A stretch of 64,000 bases of DNA from the NCBI RefSeq assembly GCF_001619875.1, contig NZ_LRFC01000023.1:496001-560000 (forward strand), in the 5' to 3' direction. The position numbers were made by a program, and so were the translations under genes. The notes under the pieces were generated by a model. The model was not told where the DNA came from and searched no databases. It saw nothing but the letters and a program-made list of their open reading frames with translations. This stretch comes from Fictibacillus phosphorivorans. GTDB lineage: Bacteria; Bacillota; Bacilli; Bacillales; Fictibacillaceae. This document shows positions 7,284-16,722 of the stretch, piece by piece (positions within the stretch are counted from its first letter, which is position 1; each line of letters starts with the position of its first letter).

Positions 7284-9815
7284 TTAATCTTTCTTTACAA
7301 ATACAGGCGTTATATCAAGAGATACATTCACAAAAGAATAATCATCTTTCTGACCATCCGTATATCCCCAATAACCTTCTGTTTCAGCCGTTTTTCTAAA
7401 GTTCAGCTCAAAACCTTTACCATTATTGAAACTGTAACTTTTCACATTCGCAGTACCAGCATTATCTATGAGATTGTATGAGATGAATCTGTTTAAAACG
7501 CCGTGAGCACTTAAGACACCAGAATGAGGGGGTACTTTGTGATCGGAATATTCATAACCTGTTGTGCTGGCTTTTTTCTCGTTGATGGAAATCTCTTTTG
7601 TTGCAAGATCAAGTGCATCCCCTTGATTAATCCATGATAGCTTAATATTCTTATACTGACTTTGTCCAAGCCCGCTCTTTGCTTGTTTGGACAGATCTAC
7701 TAGGGTTACGCCACCTCTGCCTACAACTTCCGCCTTCTTCTGTTCATTGTATACGACTAAGGCTGTATCCTCGTCTATTCCATATGATAGTTTATTGTGA
7801 TCGCCTTTTTCATTAGAAACCGCGATCAATCGGCCAAGACGTGCTTTGTTATCAAAATGCTGATCGACAATGCCAAATTCGAAGAAACCAAGCCCTCTTT
7901 CTAAATAGCCTGGACCGCCTTCTTGCTGAAGCATTCCATCATACGTTTGTGTAAAACCGGATGCAAGCGTATCATAGCTTCCACCGCCAGCAATCATAAC
8001 ATCACTCATAATGGCAGCTCCTGCACTTGTGCCGCCAAGTACTGCTCCATTGCGATACGTATCCCAGATGGCATCAAGCACTATGGAGTTTGTACCGTCT
8101 TTGTTTAACAGTGATGCTGTAATTTGAGTTTGATCTCCACCAACAAACCATATGGCATCTAATTTTTCTACTTTTCTAGCAAGTTCTTCATTATTTTTAT
8201 TAAGATCTGCCCATTGGGACTCATCTTCAGATGTTCCTTTGTAATTCGTTACAGACAGCGGCAGAATTTCTATATTATCTGCTTTCATACCATAGGAAAC
8301 GAGGTCTTTCTTAAACAATTCGGAAGACTTTAAGCTTGAGCTGGCTGCAGGAATAATTCCCACTTTGGAATTTTCTTTTTGTTTGGAGAGGTCAATAAAT
8401 TTCTTGAAAACATCAGCGTTTGTACTTCCTAAAGATCCACCAGCAATCAAAAGCTTTCCTTTGACAGGCTTTGTACGGTCAATAACGGGTGCTGTAAACT
8501 CTGAAGGTTTGTATGCTGAGAAAGCATCCTTATTTTCTGAAAAACTAACCTTTTTAGGCTCTACATCAAATGCAACGTTTGTAAACGAGTAGTCGTCTTT
8601 TTGTCCGTCTTTATAGCCCCAATAGCCTTTTGTGTTCTCTGTCTTTCTGAACGTAAGCTGAAAGCCATTTCCCGCTGAATCATATAAATAACCTTTTACT
8701 TCGTTTGTTGTCGCGTTATCAACTAATGAAAAAGAGAGATATTCTTTCAATCTTCCATAAGACGTAAAAACACCTGTTGCATCCAATGGCTTGAATTCGT
8801 AATACTCATATCCATTCGTTACATCTTTATGGTCGCTTATCATAAATTCTTTTGTTGCCACATTCAGCTGATCTCCTGAAACAAGGTGACTTAAGTAAAC
8901 ATCTTGAAATTGTGCTCTTTTTGAACCGGTGACTTTAGCCTTGCTCACATCTACTACAGATACACCGCTTCTTCCTACAACCTTTACCCTTTTTTCTTTG
9001 TTGTTCACAACAAGCGCCGTATCCTCATCTACTCCATAAGCGTATTGACCACTTGCTTTTTCTTTTAGAGCAGTCATAACAAGTCGGCCAAGGCGAGCAC
9101 GCTCATCAAAATGCTGATCTACGATTCCGTATTTAAAAAAGCCAAGACCTCTTTCTAAATAAACTGGTTCAATCTCTCCATCTGTTCCTCTCTTGTCTTT
9201 CTTTACAAATTCATTATTTAGACCACCTAAGCTGTCTCCACCAGCAATCATCACATCGCTCATGATGGCTGCTCCTGCACTCGTACCGCCAATGACGCCT
9301 CCTTCATGGTACATTTTCCAAATGGCTTCAAGCGCTTTTGTCTGATCTCCATTTGGTTTAACTAAAGTATCTGTGATGCGTAGCTGATCTCCTCCAACAA
9401 ACCAAATCGCGCTCAACCCTTCAATTTCTTTTGCGATTTGCTCACTGTTCGCGTTCTTTCTCCATTTTGATTCATCCTCTGGTGTCCCGCTAAAGTCACG
9501 ATTTGCAAGGGGAACAATCTCAATCTGCTCTGCACTTACTCCATAAGCAACCAAGTCTTTTTTAAAACTTTGGGAGGACTTTAGAGAACTGCTCGCTGCA
9601 GGGACGATTCCGATTTTCGCCTTTTCTTTACCGCCAGCTAATTGAATAAATTCGTTAAAAACTGCTTTATTGCTGCTACCTAAAGCACCACCAGCGATCA
9701 TAAGATTTCCTTTTATGTCCCTCGGGTCATTTGCAAAGCTCACGGAAGTCGTGGATAATGATAGACCGAGAGCAAAAGAAAGTGTTGCAGCCATCCATTT
9801 TTTGTTCAAAATCAT
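7284..9815 (-). CDS. Secreted tandem cyanophycinase-like protein (peptidase S51 x2)
   Basis: The 843-residue protein carries two copies of a cyanophycinase/dipeptidase-E type domain (family S51), about residues 36-290 and 452-710, each followed by a ~130-residue beta-rich domain ending in GYWGY..GQKDDYSF. Each catalytic domain has the nucleophile motif GGTSAGAAIMSDVMIAGG (Ser179 and Ser597), the FVGGDQ motif and VDQHFD. A signal peptide occupies residues 1-28 (KKWMAA...SVSFA-ND), so the protein is exported. Cyanophycinases cleave the Asp-Arg polymer cyanophycin to beta-Asp-Arg dipeptides; extracellular forms feed on polymer from other cells. Whether cyanophycin is the substrate is inference. 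It lies in the accessory interval between ypmA and dinG. The ATG at 9815 has GAAGGAGAG upstream. Confidence 0.85.
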   Translation of the reverse strand: MILNKKWMAATLSFALGLSLSTTSVSFANDPRDIKGNLMIAGGALGSSNKAVFNEFIQLAGGKEKAKIGIVPAASSSLKSSQSFKKDLVAYGVSAEQIEIVPLANRDFSGTPEDESKWRKNANSEQIAKEIEGLSAIWFVGGDQLRITDTLVKPNGDQTKALEAIWKMYHEGGVIGGTSAGAAIMSDVMIAGGDSLGGLNNEFVKKDKRGTDGEIEPVYLERGLGFFKYGIVDQHFDERARLGRLVMTALKEKASGQYAYGVDEDTALVVNNKEKRVKVVGRSGVSVVDVSKAKVTGSKRAQFQDVYLSHLVSGDQLNVATKEFMISDHKDVTNGYEYYEFKPLDATGVFTSYGRLKEYLSFSLVDNATTNEVKGYLYDSAGNGFQLTFRKTENTKGYWGYKDGQKDDYSFTNVAFDVEPKKVSFSENKDAFSAYKPSEFTAPVIDRTKPVKGKLLIAGGSLGSTNADVFKKFIDLSKQKENSKVGIIPAASSSLKSSELFKKDLVSYGMKADNIEILPLSVTNYKGTSEDESQWADLNKNNEELARKVEKLDAIWFVGGDQTQITASLLNKDGTNSIVLDAIWDTYRNGAVLGGTSAGAAIMSDVMIAGGGSYDTLASGFTQTYDGMLQQEGGPGYLERGLGFFEFGIVDQHFDNKARLGRLIAVSNEKGDHNKLSYGIDEDTALVVYNEQKKAEVVGRGGVTLVDLSKQAKSGLGQSQYKNIKLSWINQGDALDLATKEISINEKKASTTGYEYSDHKVPPHSGVLSAHGVLNRFISYNLIDNAGTANVKSYSFNNGKGFELNFRKTAETEGYWGYTDGQKDDYSFVNVSLDITPVFVKKD

Positions 9816-9870
9816 CTCTCCTTCAATATTTTTTGATAACCTTATAAGAACTTAATTCGCACAAGACTTC

Positions 9871-9910
9871 CTTGCACTTTTATTTGAAAATTCAAATTTA
9901 TACATGCAAG
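9871..9910. other. Nested inverted repeat upstream of the cyanophycinase-like gene
   Basis: ATTTGAA-AA-TTCAAAT (9882-9897) sits inside outer arms CTTGCA (9871-9876) and TGCAAG (9905-9910), 56-95 bp before the start codon at 9815. It could be an operator or an mRNA leader hairpin. The rest of 9816-10119 shows no gene. Confidence 0.5.
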
Positions 9911-10073
9911 TTGTGTGCCAGAGCACCGACAGTCTGTCCTATCAAGGTCTTTTAAAACAGACAATCTATTTGGTTATCATCAGGAGAGTTAACGATAGCC
10001 AAAAAATAACCCAAAACAACCAGTTTTAAAGTAATTTTAATGAATAGAAAAACACATCTTCCATTTAATAAAA

Positions 10074-10091
10074 ATGTTATGAACATAACAT
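10074..10091. other. Perfect palindrome ATGTTATG-AA-CATAACAT
   Basis: This 18-bp inverted repeat lies 29 bp past the stop of the kinase gene. On the minus strand it is followed by TTTTATTAAAT, so it may act as a weak terminator. Its AA-centred symmetry, like the element at 9882-9897, also fits an operator. Confidence 0.45.
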
Positions 10092-10119
10092 ATAAAATGA
10101 TCAGATAAGAAACAGTTAA

Positions 10120-10662
10120 CTAAGAGCAACTTCTACCATTATTAATAATAATTTCTCCTTCACCTTGTGGCGTTTCAAAACCTCTCAGGTAGGAAGTTAA
10201 TGTTTCTTCTGTAATAGGGAAAGAATTCGCATCAAAACGTTTATTTCTTTCTTTTAGCCGTTCAAGTAAAACATCGGGGTGTACGTCCAAGTAAATCAAC
10301 TTCCACTTTCCTCCGGCTTTATCGATTAACTGTTTATAAAGATCTCTCCTTGAACGGTCCCAAAAACTAAAGTCGATGACTACGTGCTTATTTTTATGAA
10401 TTAGCTCTAACAATGCATTTTGCAATTTTGTTTCTGCGGTCTTCTTATATTCCTCAATCTTTTCCATAGGGAAGTCAATCCCATATCTACCATTCGATGC
10501 CCATATTTCTTCATCGATTGAAAGTCGAACAAACCCCTCCTTTTCAAGTTGTTTTGAGAATGTCGTCTTACCAGAGCCTGCCACCCCACACATCATTACG
10601 ACTAACGAGTTGCAGTCTTCACATTCACGGTAAATTGAATCAAAATTAAAATGATTAAACAT
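10120..10662 (-). CDS. P-loop ATP-binding protein/kinase (AAA_33, zeta-toxin-like)
   Basis: The protein of 180 residues has a Walker A motif CGVAGSGKTT near residues 26-35, RLSIDEE after it, VVIDFSFWDRSRR (a Walker B-like strand with DxxF) and an arginine-rich lid ERLKERNKR. This is the architecture of small kinases of the AAA_33/gluconate kinase/zeta-toxin superfamily that phosphorylate small molecules or nucleotides. The substrate cannot be told. No antitoxin-like partner is adjacent. The ATG at 10662 follows GAGGGAT. It belongs to the accessory interval. Confidence 0.7.
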   Translation of the reverse strand: MFNHFNFDSIYRECEDCNSLVVMMCGVAGSGKTTFSKQLEKEGFVRLSIDEEIWASNGRYGIDFPMEKIEEYKKTAETKLQNALLELIHKNKHVVIDFSFWDRSRRDLYKQLIDKAGGKWKLIYLDVHPDVLLERLKERNKRFDANSFPITEETLTSYLRGFETPQGEGEIIINNGRSCS

Positions 10663-11030
10663 CTCGATCCCTCACTCTTTAAAATTAAACGAAACTTTTT
10701 TATTGAAAATATGCCGAACATTTTCTGAAAGACTTACACCCATGAGGCTTTTATAGAGCCTAATGGATACCTTCTATTCAAACTTATGAGTCTAATATTT
10801 TTACGCTATCGCAAAAAAAGAATGTGAATAAATTTATCACTCAATACACTTCATTTCTATACAAATAACTAAGTTTTCTTACATAAACTTTTTGCTCGGG
10901 GCACAAAATAACGTATAAATTACCGTTATTAGAGTGTATTTGTTAGTTAATTTTACCTTAATTAGTTTTGCGCTATAGGTTAAGTTAATTGTGGAAACAA
11001 ATTGAAATTGTATTTTGGAAGGTGAAATTA
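10663..11030. other. Intergenic region between divergent genes
   Basis: This AT-rich region separates the kinase gene and the DUF421 gene, which diverge from it. I see no gene. It contains a short hairpin AGGCT...AGCCT near 10745-10765 and a plausible promoter (listed separately). The two divergent genes could share control elements here. Confidence 0.6.
10892..10919 (+). promoter_or_regulatory. Candidate sigma-A promoter for the DUF421 gene
   Basis: TTGCTC (10892-10897) and TATAAA (10914-10919) are 16 bp apart, about 110 bp before the start at 11031. Confidence 0.4.
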
Positions 11031-11609
11031 ATGGATTTTATCTGGCAATCTTTTTTGTTAATCTTTATAGGTATTTTGTTACTGCGCATATCAGGCAGAA
11101 AATCTATTTCGCAGATGACGCTCGCAACAACCGTTGTTATGATATCTATCGGAACGATCATCGTACAGCCTATAATCGAAACCAGTGTAATTCGTACAAT
11201 TATTGCAGCTTCTATATTTGTGAGTGTTCTCATCATGCTCGAATACTTTCAGTTAAAGTTTAACTTTTTAGAGAATATGTTAACTGGAAAATCAATAGTC
11301 GTAATAGAAAATGGGCAACTGAATGAAAAAAATCTAAAGCGGCTTAGATTAACAGTCGATCAACTTGAAAAACGATTAAGGCAAGCGGGGATCTCAAATT
11401 TTGCAGATCTAAAAACGGGTACTATAGAAACGAATGGGCAGCTAGGTTACGAATTTTCAAAGGAAGCTAAACCCTTAACAGTCCGTGATTTTAAGAAGTT
11501 AATGCAAGCCTATGGTTACACTTTTCCAAAACAAGAAGCTGAAAAACCGAATATTTTTACCGAGGTAAACAATGGTCACTCAAATTCAAATCCAGAACAA
11601 CTTCAGTAG
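11031..11609 (+). CDS. DUF421 (YetF/YrbG-type) membrane protein
   Basis: The protein has 192 residues. Three N-terminal membrane segments (FIWQSFLLIFIGILLLRISG, a second around MTLATTVVMISIG and a third around TIIAASIFVSVLIML) precede a cytoplasmic YetF-type domain containing GKSIVVIENGQLNEKNL and KRLRLTVDQLEKRLRQAGI. This is the DUF421 architecture common in spore formers (YetF, YkjA, YdfS, YrbG). Some family members act in spore germination as lipid flippase-like or regulatory proteins, but a role here cannot be inferred. The ATG at 11031 has GGAAGGTGA upstream and is preferred to an ATG at 10989. Confidence 0.8.
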   Translation: MDFIWQSFLLIFIGILLLRISGRKSISQMTLATTVVMISIGTIIVQPIIETSVIRTIIAASIFVSVLIMLEYFQLKFNFLENMLTGKSIVVIENGQLNEKNLKRLRLTVDQLEKRLRQAGISNFADLKTGTIETNGQLGYEFSKEAKPLTVRDFKKLMQAYGYTFPKQEAEKPNIFTEVNNGHSNSNPEQLQ

Positions 11610-11687
11610 CAGGAGATACTAAACTTTTTTTCTAGACATTTATTTAAATTTGATTATCACTTTATTCGCTTTTACGAGTAAATAACA

Positions 11688-11727
11688 TAAAAAAGTCCAA
11701 AGAGTTGATTTCTTTGGACTTTTTTTG
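11688..11727. terminator. Bidirectional terminator
   Basis: AAAAAAGTCCAAAGA pairs with TCTTTGGACTTTTTTT. It serves the converging DUF421 gene and the abrB-like gene. Confidence 0.9.
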
Positions 11728-11752
11728 TCATTAGCACTTTTTAGAATGGTAG

Positions 11753-12028
11753 CTATATTCCGTAGCCTTTAAGTTCCTCTAACAGGATTTTTGCTCCTAC
11801 AGGACTCAGTGTGAATTTTCCATCTGCATACTGCTTGTTCTCAGTCGTAATTTCCCCTGTAACAAGGCAGGTGTTGTTCGCTTCATATTTCTTGAATATG
11901 ATCAGGTCATTTTCAACAAAGATTTCGAGACCATCTTTTATATCAATGTCCAACACACGTCTTAGTTCAATCGGAATAACGATCCTTCCTAACTCATCCA
12001 CTTTTCTTACAATGCCTGTACTTTTCAT
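11753..12028 (-). CDS. AbrB/SpoVT-family transcriptional regulator
   Basis: The 91-residue protein has an N-terminal swapped-hairpin DNA-binding domain, MKSTGIVRKVDELGRIVIPIELRRVLDI, matching AbrB and Abh, and a C-terminal dimerisation part. AbrB proteins repress post-exponential genes in growing Bacilli. As the species must also have a canonical abrB elsewhere, this may be a paralogue such as Abh. The ATG at 12028 with AAAGGATG upstream is chosen over one at 12067, because the domain starts exactly at MKSTG. Confidence 0.85.
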   Translation of the reverse strand: MKSTGIVRKVDELGRIVIPIELRRVLDIDIKDGLEIFVENDLIIFKKYEANNTCLVTGEITTENKQYADGKFTLSPVGAKILLEELKGYGI

Positions 12029-12622
12029 CTGTGACATCCTTTCCCATTCGCAACTATTCGTCAACACCGACTTCTCTATCTACATTAGGAATATATGTAA
12101 TTATGTGGTATTGAAGATTATATTTATATTCTCAAAAGTATTAAGAGAAAGGAAGGGGTTACGAATTGGGTTAATTTTATAAGAAAAAGAGCCTACATAA
12201 ATCCCTTTTTTACCCATCTCTGTTTCTAATAATGCTGGAAAATAACAAAGAAAAGTTATTGTACTAAATGGTTTGTATGTCTTACTTAGTCCATATGAAT
12301 TCAATAGAACAAATTCTATTAAAGCTCATGGATAAGTTAATATATACCATTATGTCATCCGTAAAACTGGGGAAAATTAAATTTTTTACTATTCAGAGTA
12401 AAAGTTCATTTACCCCAACTTTCTTTAAACATTGACCTTTTTTTGTGAAGCTATGATTTCAGCTCTTAAAAAAAAATAAGTTTTCTTGAATCGTTTCTTC
12501 AAGAATGTATTATTTTATTCCATCTTCTAATGATTATGTAGTCGGTTCATGAAACAAAAGATGACCTCAGGAAAAATACCGAGGCCATCTTACGTAATTC
12601 AATATACAGCTATAGAAACGTA
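12029..12622. other. Intergenic region, no supported gene
   Basis: This 594-bp AT-rich stretch holds the abrB-like promoter region and the dinG terminator. It also has AATAGAA-CAAA-TTCTATT (about 12304-12321) and a larger nested inverted repeat, TGGGG (12368-12372) against CCCCA (12413-12417), enclosing TTTTACT/AGTAAAA-like arms. A 67-codon minus-strand frame at 12101-12304 has no ribosome binding site or family features. Confidence 0.6.
12551..12591 (-). terminator. dinG terminator
   Basis: AAGATGGCCTC pairs with GAGGTCATCTT across an AT-rich loop, followed by TTTGTTTC on the minus strand, 31 bp after the dinG stop. Confidence 0.85.
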
Positions 12623-15430
12623 TTAATTCATCCACTCATCTAGTTCTGAAACAAGTTCATCGATCGGTTTAATCGAAACAGGAAGCTTTGGCAGTGATTG
12701 CACAAACGACTTACCGTATCTCGTCTCAATCATTCTTCGATCAAAAACGAAAACGGCTCCTTTATCACGGCTGCTTCTTACTAATCGCCCAAAACCTTGC
12801 TTAAAACGAATAATCGCTTGTGGAAGCGATAAATCGTAGAAGGGATTTCCGCCTTCTGTTTTCAGCTTCTCGCTTTTTGCGGCCATAACAGGCTGATCAG
12901 GCGGGGTAAACGGCAATCGGATGATTACAAGACATGATAAATCGTCACCTGGGATGTCAATTCCTTCCCAAAAACTGTTTGTTCCAAATAGAATGCTGTT
13001 ATCAAAACGCTGAAAGTTCTTTGTTAAACGAGCACGGCTGCCAGAGTCTACACCTTGAGCGATTAAGACGAACTCTTCGGAATCCATCAAGTTTTTAAAC
13101 GCTGTGTGCGTCTCTTTTAACATCTCATAAGAAGTAAAAAGAACAAGCATGCGCCCCTTCGTTACTTTTGCGATCTCATATAGTGAAGATGAGATTTTTG
13201 TAACAAATGTTTTTTGATCCACTTCATTTATAAGCGGAATGTCAGTTGGCACCATGAGTTTCGCTTGTCTCTCATACTGAAATGGAGAAGGCAGCTGAGC
13301 ACTTATTGGGCCGAAGTCCAGAAGTCCAAGTCTTTCAGACAAATAGCGGAAACTGTTCTTTACACTCATGGTGGCAGAAGTCAGTACGACAGAACTTTTC
13401 TTCGCAAAGAATTTATCAGCTAAGATCTGGTCGATTTCTACGGGTTTTGCAAATAGTGTCACTGCATGTCTAGGGCCTTTAGATTCTGCTTCCATCCAAT
13501 ACACTTCTTCTGAAAGCGGGCAAGATAGAAGGTGATGCAGATTGTTCATCTCATCTTGAAGGTCGTTTAGAATGCCTTCCAGGTCAACTAAGAAGCCTTT
13601 TTGTTGCACCGTTAAATGATCTTCGTATTGATCAAGACTCTTCAATATTCGTTTCACTGGCTTTACAAGATCCGCAATAAACTGACGTGCTCTCTCTTCC
13701 ATCTCTAAAACAGGCTGCCAGACCGCTGTTTCAATATCTTCTTTTGTATAACGAAGGGTAAGTTTCGTTAACTCTGTAGCTCGAGAAGATTTTGCTTTTT
13801 TCAAGCAAATGGATTTGACCTGCTTGAAAATCTCGTCCAGTTCATTCTTCACGTCCGAAAACAAAGTATCCCAGTTGGCAAGGTGTTGCTCATACTTCGG
13901 GATTTCAAGCAAATCACAGATCTCTCTGAACGTGTTCATCATTCCGTCGCCATCTGTTTGTGAAAGTCTGTCAAGCAGCTTAACGAATGTAAAATAATCC
14001 GTTTCCTTTCCAAAATGATCGCTTACGACTTCTTCAACGTGATGTGCCTCATCTAACACCACTTCTTTATAAGCGGGAAGCAGTTGATTTTCAGATTTTA
14101 AATCTGTAAACAGCAACGCATGGTTCGTAATGACGAGATCTGATTCATGAGCCGCTCTCCGCTGCTTATGATAATAACATCTCGAGAACCAAGGACATCG
14201 GTGGTTCAAGCATGAATTGGCATCACTTTTGACCGTGTTCCAAAACAGCTTGCCTCCAGATGCCATCGATAGCTCTTCAACATCACCTGTTTCTGTTTCC
14301 GTAAGCCAGATGATCAACTGTGCTTTTGTAAAGTTCATATCATAGTTATCATCATGGTTGTCCATTAACGTATGTTCAAATTTTCTTAAGCATAGATAAT
14401 GGTTCCTTCCCTTTAAAAGGGTTGCAGTAAAGTCAAAGGGCATGATCCTTTTTAAGAGCGGAACATCTCGCTCTAAAAGCTGCTGCTGCAGCTGAACGGT
14501 ATGTGTGGAAACGACAAGTGGCCGGTCTTTTTCTTTAGCATAACGGATACCTGGAATCAGATAACCTAATGATTTTCCAACACCCGTTCCTGCTTCAATG
14601 ACTAGATGTTGACTCGTATGAAGCGCTTCGTCGACTAACTCAACCATTCTCTGCTGGCTTTTTCGAACTTCATAGTGCTGCATATGCTGCTGAAGCTGGT
14701 CCTGCACTTCTTCATCTTTAAACTCTTTAAAATCGCCATCAACCACCTGAACAACATCGGGTCTTCTCTTTAGTGCAAGCTTTCGGTAAAAATCATACGA
14801 CTCTTCATCTGCTAAAAAAACTGACTTTTCAGCAACTATGTCACCAACAATGCTTTCTAAAGAACTTTGCAGCTTTTTTAAAAAAGGAGTAAGCCGCTCA
14901 AGTGTTGCTAAAGGCAAGTTGTCTAGTTTTTCTAAGAGATGGATCAAGAGCCTAGCCGTCACCTCAGCATCGCTATCTGCCTGGTGCGGGTTCAAATGTT
15001 CTAACCCGAGATAATCAGCGAGCATACCGAGCTGATAACCATCAGCTCCTAACAGAAGGAGCCTCGACATCTCAACAGTATCGATCAACGGCATAGATAA
15101 TCTAGAATAACCAGAACGATCTAGTTCGCCTTGCAGAAATGAATAATCAAACATAACATTATGAGCAACAAAATAAGCTCCTTCTAACATCTGAAGGAGC
15201 TTTGGTGCCACTTCTTCAAACAACGGGGCATCTTTTACCATATCGTCGTTGATGCCCGTCAATTGTTCAATAAATGGGGGGATGGGAACTCCTGGCTGGA
15301 TGAACGTCGAGAATCTGTCCGTTATCTGCCCTTCCTCAACGGCGACCGCACCAATCTGGATAATACGGTCTCCTTTTGCTGCTGAATTTCCTGTTGTTTC
15401 AAAATCGATAACGACATATCGCCGTGTCAT
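12623..15430 (-). CDS. dinG: DinG: 3'-5' exonuclease fused to XPD-like helicase
   Basis: The 935-residue protein joins a DEDDh exonuclease domain (residues 1-170, VIDFETTG and HNPHQADSDAEVTARLL) to an SF2 XPD-like helicase with Walker A EAGTGVGKSLGYL, DEAH box VLDEAHHVEEV, and motif VI region QGFGRLVRSSRD. This is the form seen in B. subtilis. Four cysteines (one in HYLCLRKFE, three in CLNHRCPWFSRC) lie where XPD helicases bind 4Fe-4S; related Gram-positive DinG proteins are reported to lack a cluster, so binding is open. Role: DNA repair or RNA:DNA processing. The ATG at 15430 has GAGGTGAAAGG upstream. Confidence 0.93.
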   Translation of the reverse strand: MTRRYVVIDFETTGNSAAKGDRIIQIGAVAVEEGQITDRFSTFIQPGVPIPPFIEQLTGINDDMVKDAPLFEEVAPKLLQMLEGAYFVAHNVMFDYSFLQGELDRSGYSRLSMPLIDTVEMSRLLLLGADGYQLGMLADYLGLEHLNPHQADSDAEVTARLLIHLLEKLDNLPLATLERLTPFLKKLQSSLESIVGDIVAEKSVFLADEESYDFYRKLALKRRPDVVQVVDGDFKEFKDEEVQDQLQQHMQHYEVRKSQQRMVELVDEALHTSQHLVIEAGTGVGKSLGYLIPGIRYAKEKDRPLVVSTHTVQLQQQLLERDVPLLKRIMPFDFTATLLKGRNHYLCLRKFEHTLMDNHDDNYDMNFTKAQLIIWLTETETGDVEELSMASGGKLFWNTVKSDANSCLNHRCPWFSRCYYHKQRRAAHESDLVITNHALLFTDLKSENQLLPAYKEVVLDEAHHVEEVVSDHFGKETDYFTFVKLLDRLSQTDGDGMMNTFREICDLLEIPKYEQHLANWDTLFSDVKNELDEIFKQVKSICLKKAKSSRATELTKLTLRYTKEDIETAVWQPVLEMEERARQFIADLVKPVKRILKSLDQYEDHLTVQQKGFLVDLEGILNDLQDEMNNLHHLLSCPLSEEVYWMEAESKGPRHAVTLFAKPVEIDQILADKFFAKKSSVVLTSATMSVKNSFRYLSERLGLLDFGPISAQLPSPFQYERQAKLMVPTDIPLINEVDQKTFVTKISSSLYEIAKVTKGRMLVLFTSYEMLKETHTAFKNLMDSEEFVLIAQGVDSGSRARLTKNFQRFDNSILFGTNSFWEGIDIPGDDLSCLVIIRLPFTPPDQPVMAAKSEKLKTEGGNPFYDLSLPQAIIRFKQGFGRLVRSSRDKGAVFVFDRRMIETRYGKSFVQSLPKLPVSIKPIDELVSELDEWMN

Positions 15431-15469
15431 AGCCTTTCACCTCATTCCCCTGTGGCTGTTTCTATAGAT

Positions 15470-15853
15470 TTAGTATATGGTAGCCTCAGGTTCAACTCCG
15501 AGCATTTCATGTACGCGGTTATCTTTGTCCATAATCGCTACTTTTGGTACATGATGTTTTGCTTCGGTTTCATCATACATCGCATAAGAAATAACGATAA
15601 TCGTATCGCCTTCTTGAACAAGTCTTGCTGCTGCGCCGTTTAAGCACATTACACCAGAACCTCTTTTACCAGGAATGATATATGTTTCAAAACGCGCGCC
15701 ATTATTATTATTTACAATTTGTACTTTTTCGTTCGGAATCATATCAACAGCATCTATAATATCTTCATCAATCGTGATGCTGCCAACATAGTTTAAGTTA
15801 GATTCTGTCACCGTTGCGCGGTGAATTTTTGCTTTCATTAATGTACGGAACAT
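15470..15853 (-). CDS. panD: Aspartate 1-decarboxylase proenzyme
   Basis: PanD makes beta-alanine from aspartate for pantothenate. The 127-residue proenzyme contains the self-processing Gly-Ser within [11 protein letters not shown] (Ser25 becomes the pyruvoyl group) and the following [20 protein letters not shown]. It overlaps the end of panC by 16 bp, the usual panBCD order, so it is the last gene of the operon. The ATG at 15853 follows AAGTGGGGAAG. Confidence 0.96.
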   Translation of the reverse strand: MFRTLMKAKIHRATVTESNLNYVGSITIDEDIIDAVDMIPNEKVQIVNNNNGARFETYIIPGKRGSGVMCLNGAAARLVQEGDTIIVISYAMYDETEAKHHVPKVAIMDKDNRVHEMLGVEPEATIY

Positions 15854-16722
15854 GTTTCTTCCCCACTTTCTTGTCTCGTTAAAATGTTATCTATGATGAT
15901 GTTATCGATCAAACGTGCTTTGCTGAATTTTACAGCAACTGCAATGATCAATTTTTTTGATTTTTTGCTTGGAGGAAGAAGTTCAGGATACGATAGAATC
16001 TTGCTATATTCAACAAAACCGCTCGTATGTTCCTCCAAGTATTTTATCATCTTTTGTTCGGTCTCACCACTATCACCATCTAAAAGCCAGTTTTTTGCCT
16101 TTAGCAGTGATTGACTTAGATGGCTAGCTTCTTTTCTTTCAATTTCCGTTAAATAAACGTTTCTTGAACTCATCGCAAGGCCGTCTGATTCTCTCTTCGT
16201 TTCACAGCCGATTACTTTTACAGGAAAGTTGAAATCATCAACAAGTCCCTGAACGACCGCAACTTGTTGAGCATCTTTCAGTCCAAAATAAGCATAATCA
16301 GGAGAAACAATGTGAAATAGTTTTGTGAGTACGGTCGCTACTCCATCAAAGTGCCCTACACGGCTCTCTCCACATAATGCATCAACCCTTTTATTTACCG
16401 AAACTGTAACAACTGGCTCATCGGGATACATCTCTTTCGTGTCTGGAAAAAACAACACGTCTGCACCAGCTTCTAAAGCAAGCTGTTTATCACGTTCCAG
16501 ATCTCGCGGATATCTGTCAAAATCTTCATTTGGCCCGAATTGTAACGGGTTCACAAAGATGCTGACTACTATTACATCAGACTCTTTTTTCGCACGTTTC
16601 ATGAGCGAGAGGTGGCCTTCATGCAGATATCCCATGGTAGGTACGAACCCTACCTTTTTGCCTGATCTTTTTTCTTCTGAGATAAAATGTTGCATCTCTT
16701 TGATGCGGGTGATCAATTTCAT
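15838..16722 (-). CDS. panC: Pantothenate synthetase
   Basis: PanC condenses pantoate and beta-alanine with ATP. The 294-residue protein has the nucleotidylyl-transferase motif [15 protein letters not shown] (HxGH), [18 protein letters not shown] and the KMSKS-like MSSRN. The ATG at 16722 overlaps the panB stop as ATGA and has CGGAGGAG upstream, so translation is coupled to panB. Confidence 0.96.
   Translation of the reverse strand: MKLITRIKEMQHFISEEKRSGKKVGFVPTMGYLHEGHLSLMKRAKKESDVIVVSIFVNPLQFGPNEDFDRYPRDLERDKQLALEAGADVLFFPDTKEMYPDEPVVTVSVNKRVDALCGESRVGHFDGVATVLTKLFHIVSPDYAYFGLKDAQQVAVVQGLVDDFNFPVKVIGCETKRESDGLAMSSRNVYLTEIERKEASHLSQSLLKAKNWLLDGDSGETEQKMIKYLEEHTSGFVEYSKILSYPELLPPSKKSKKLIIAVAVKFSKARLIDNIIIDNILTRQESGEETCSVH

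Noticed and set aside
10120-10662. Toxin of a zeta-type toxin-antitoxin pair
   Set aside because: The fold is similar, but no antitoxin gene is adjacent and the specific zeta-toxin substrate motifs are not evident.
12101-12304. 67-codon minus-strand frame
   Set aside because: No ribosome binding site, no recognisable domain, and low-complexity AT-rich composition in an intergenic region.
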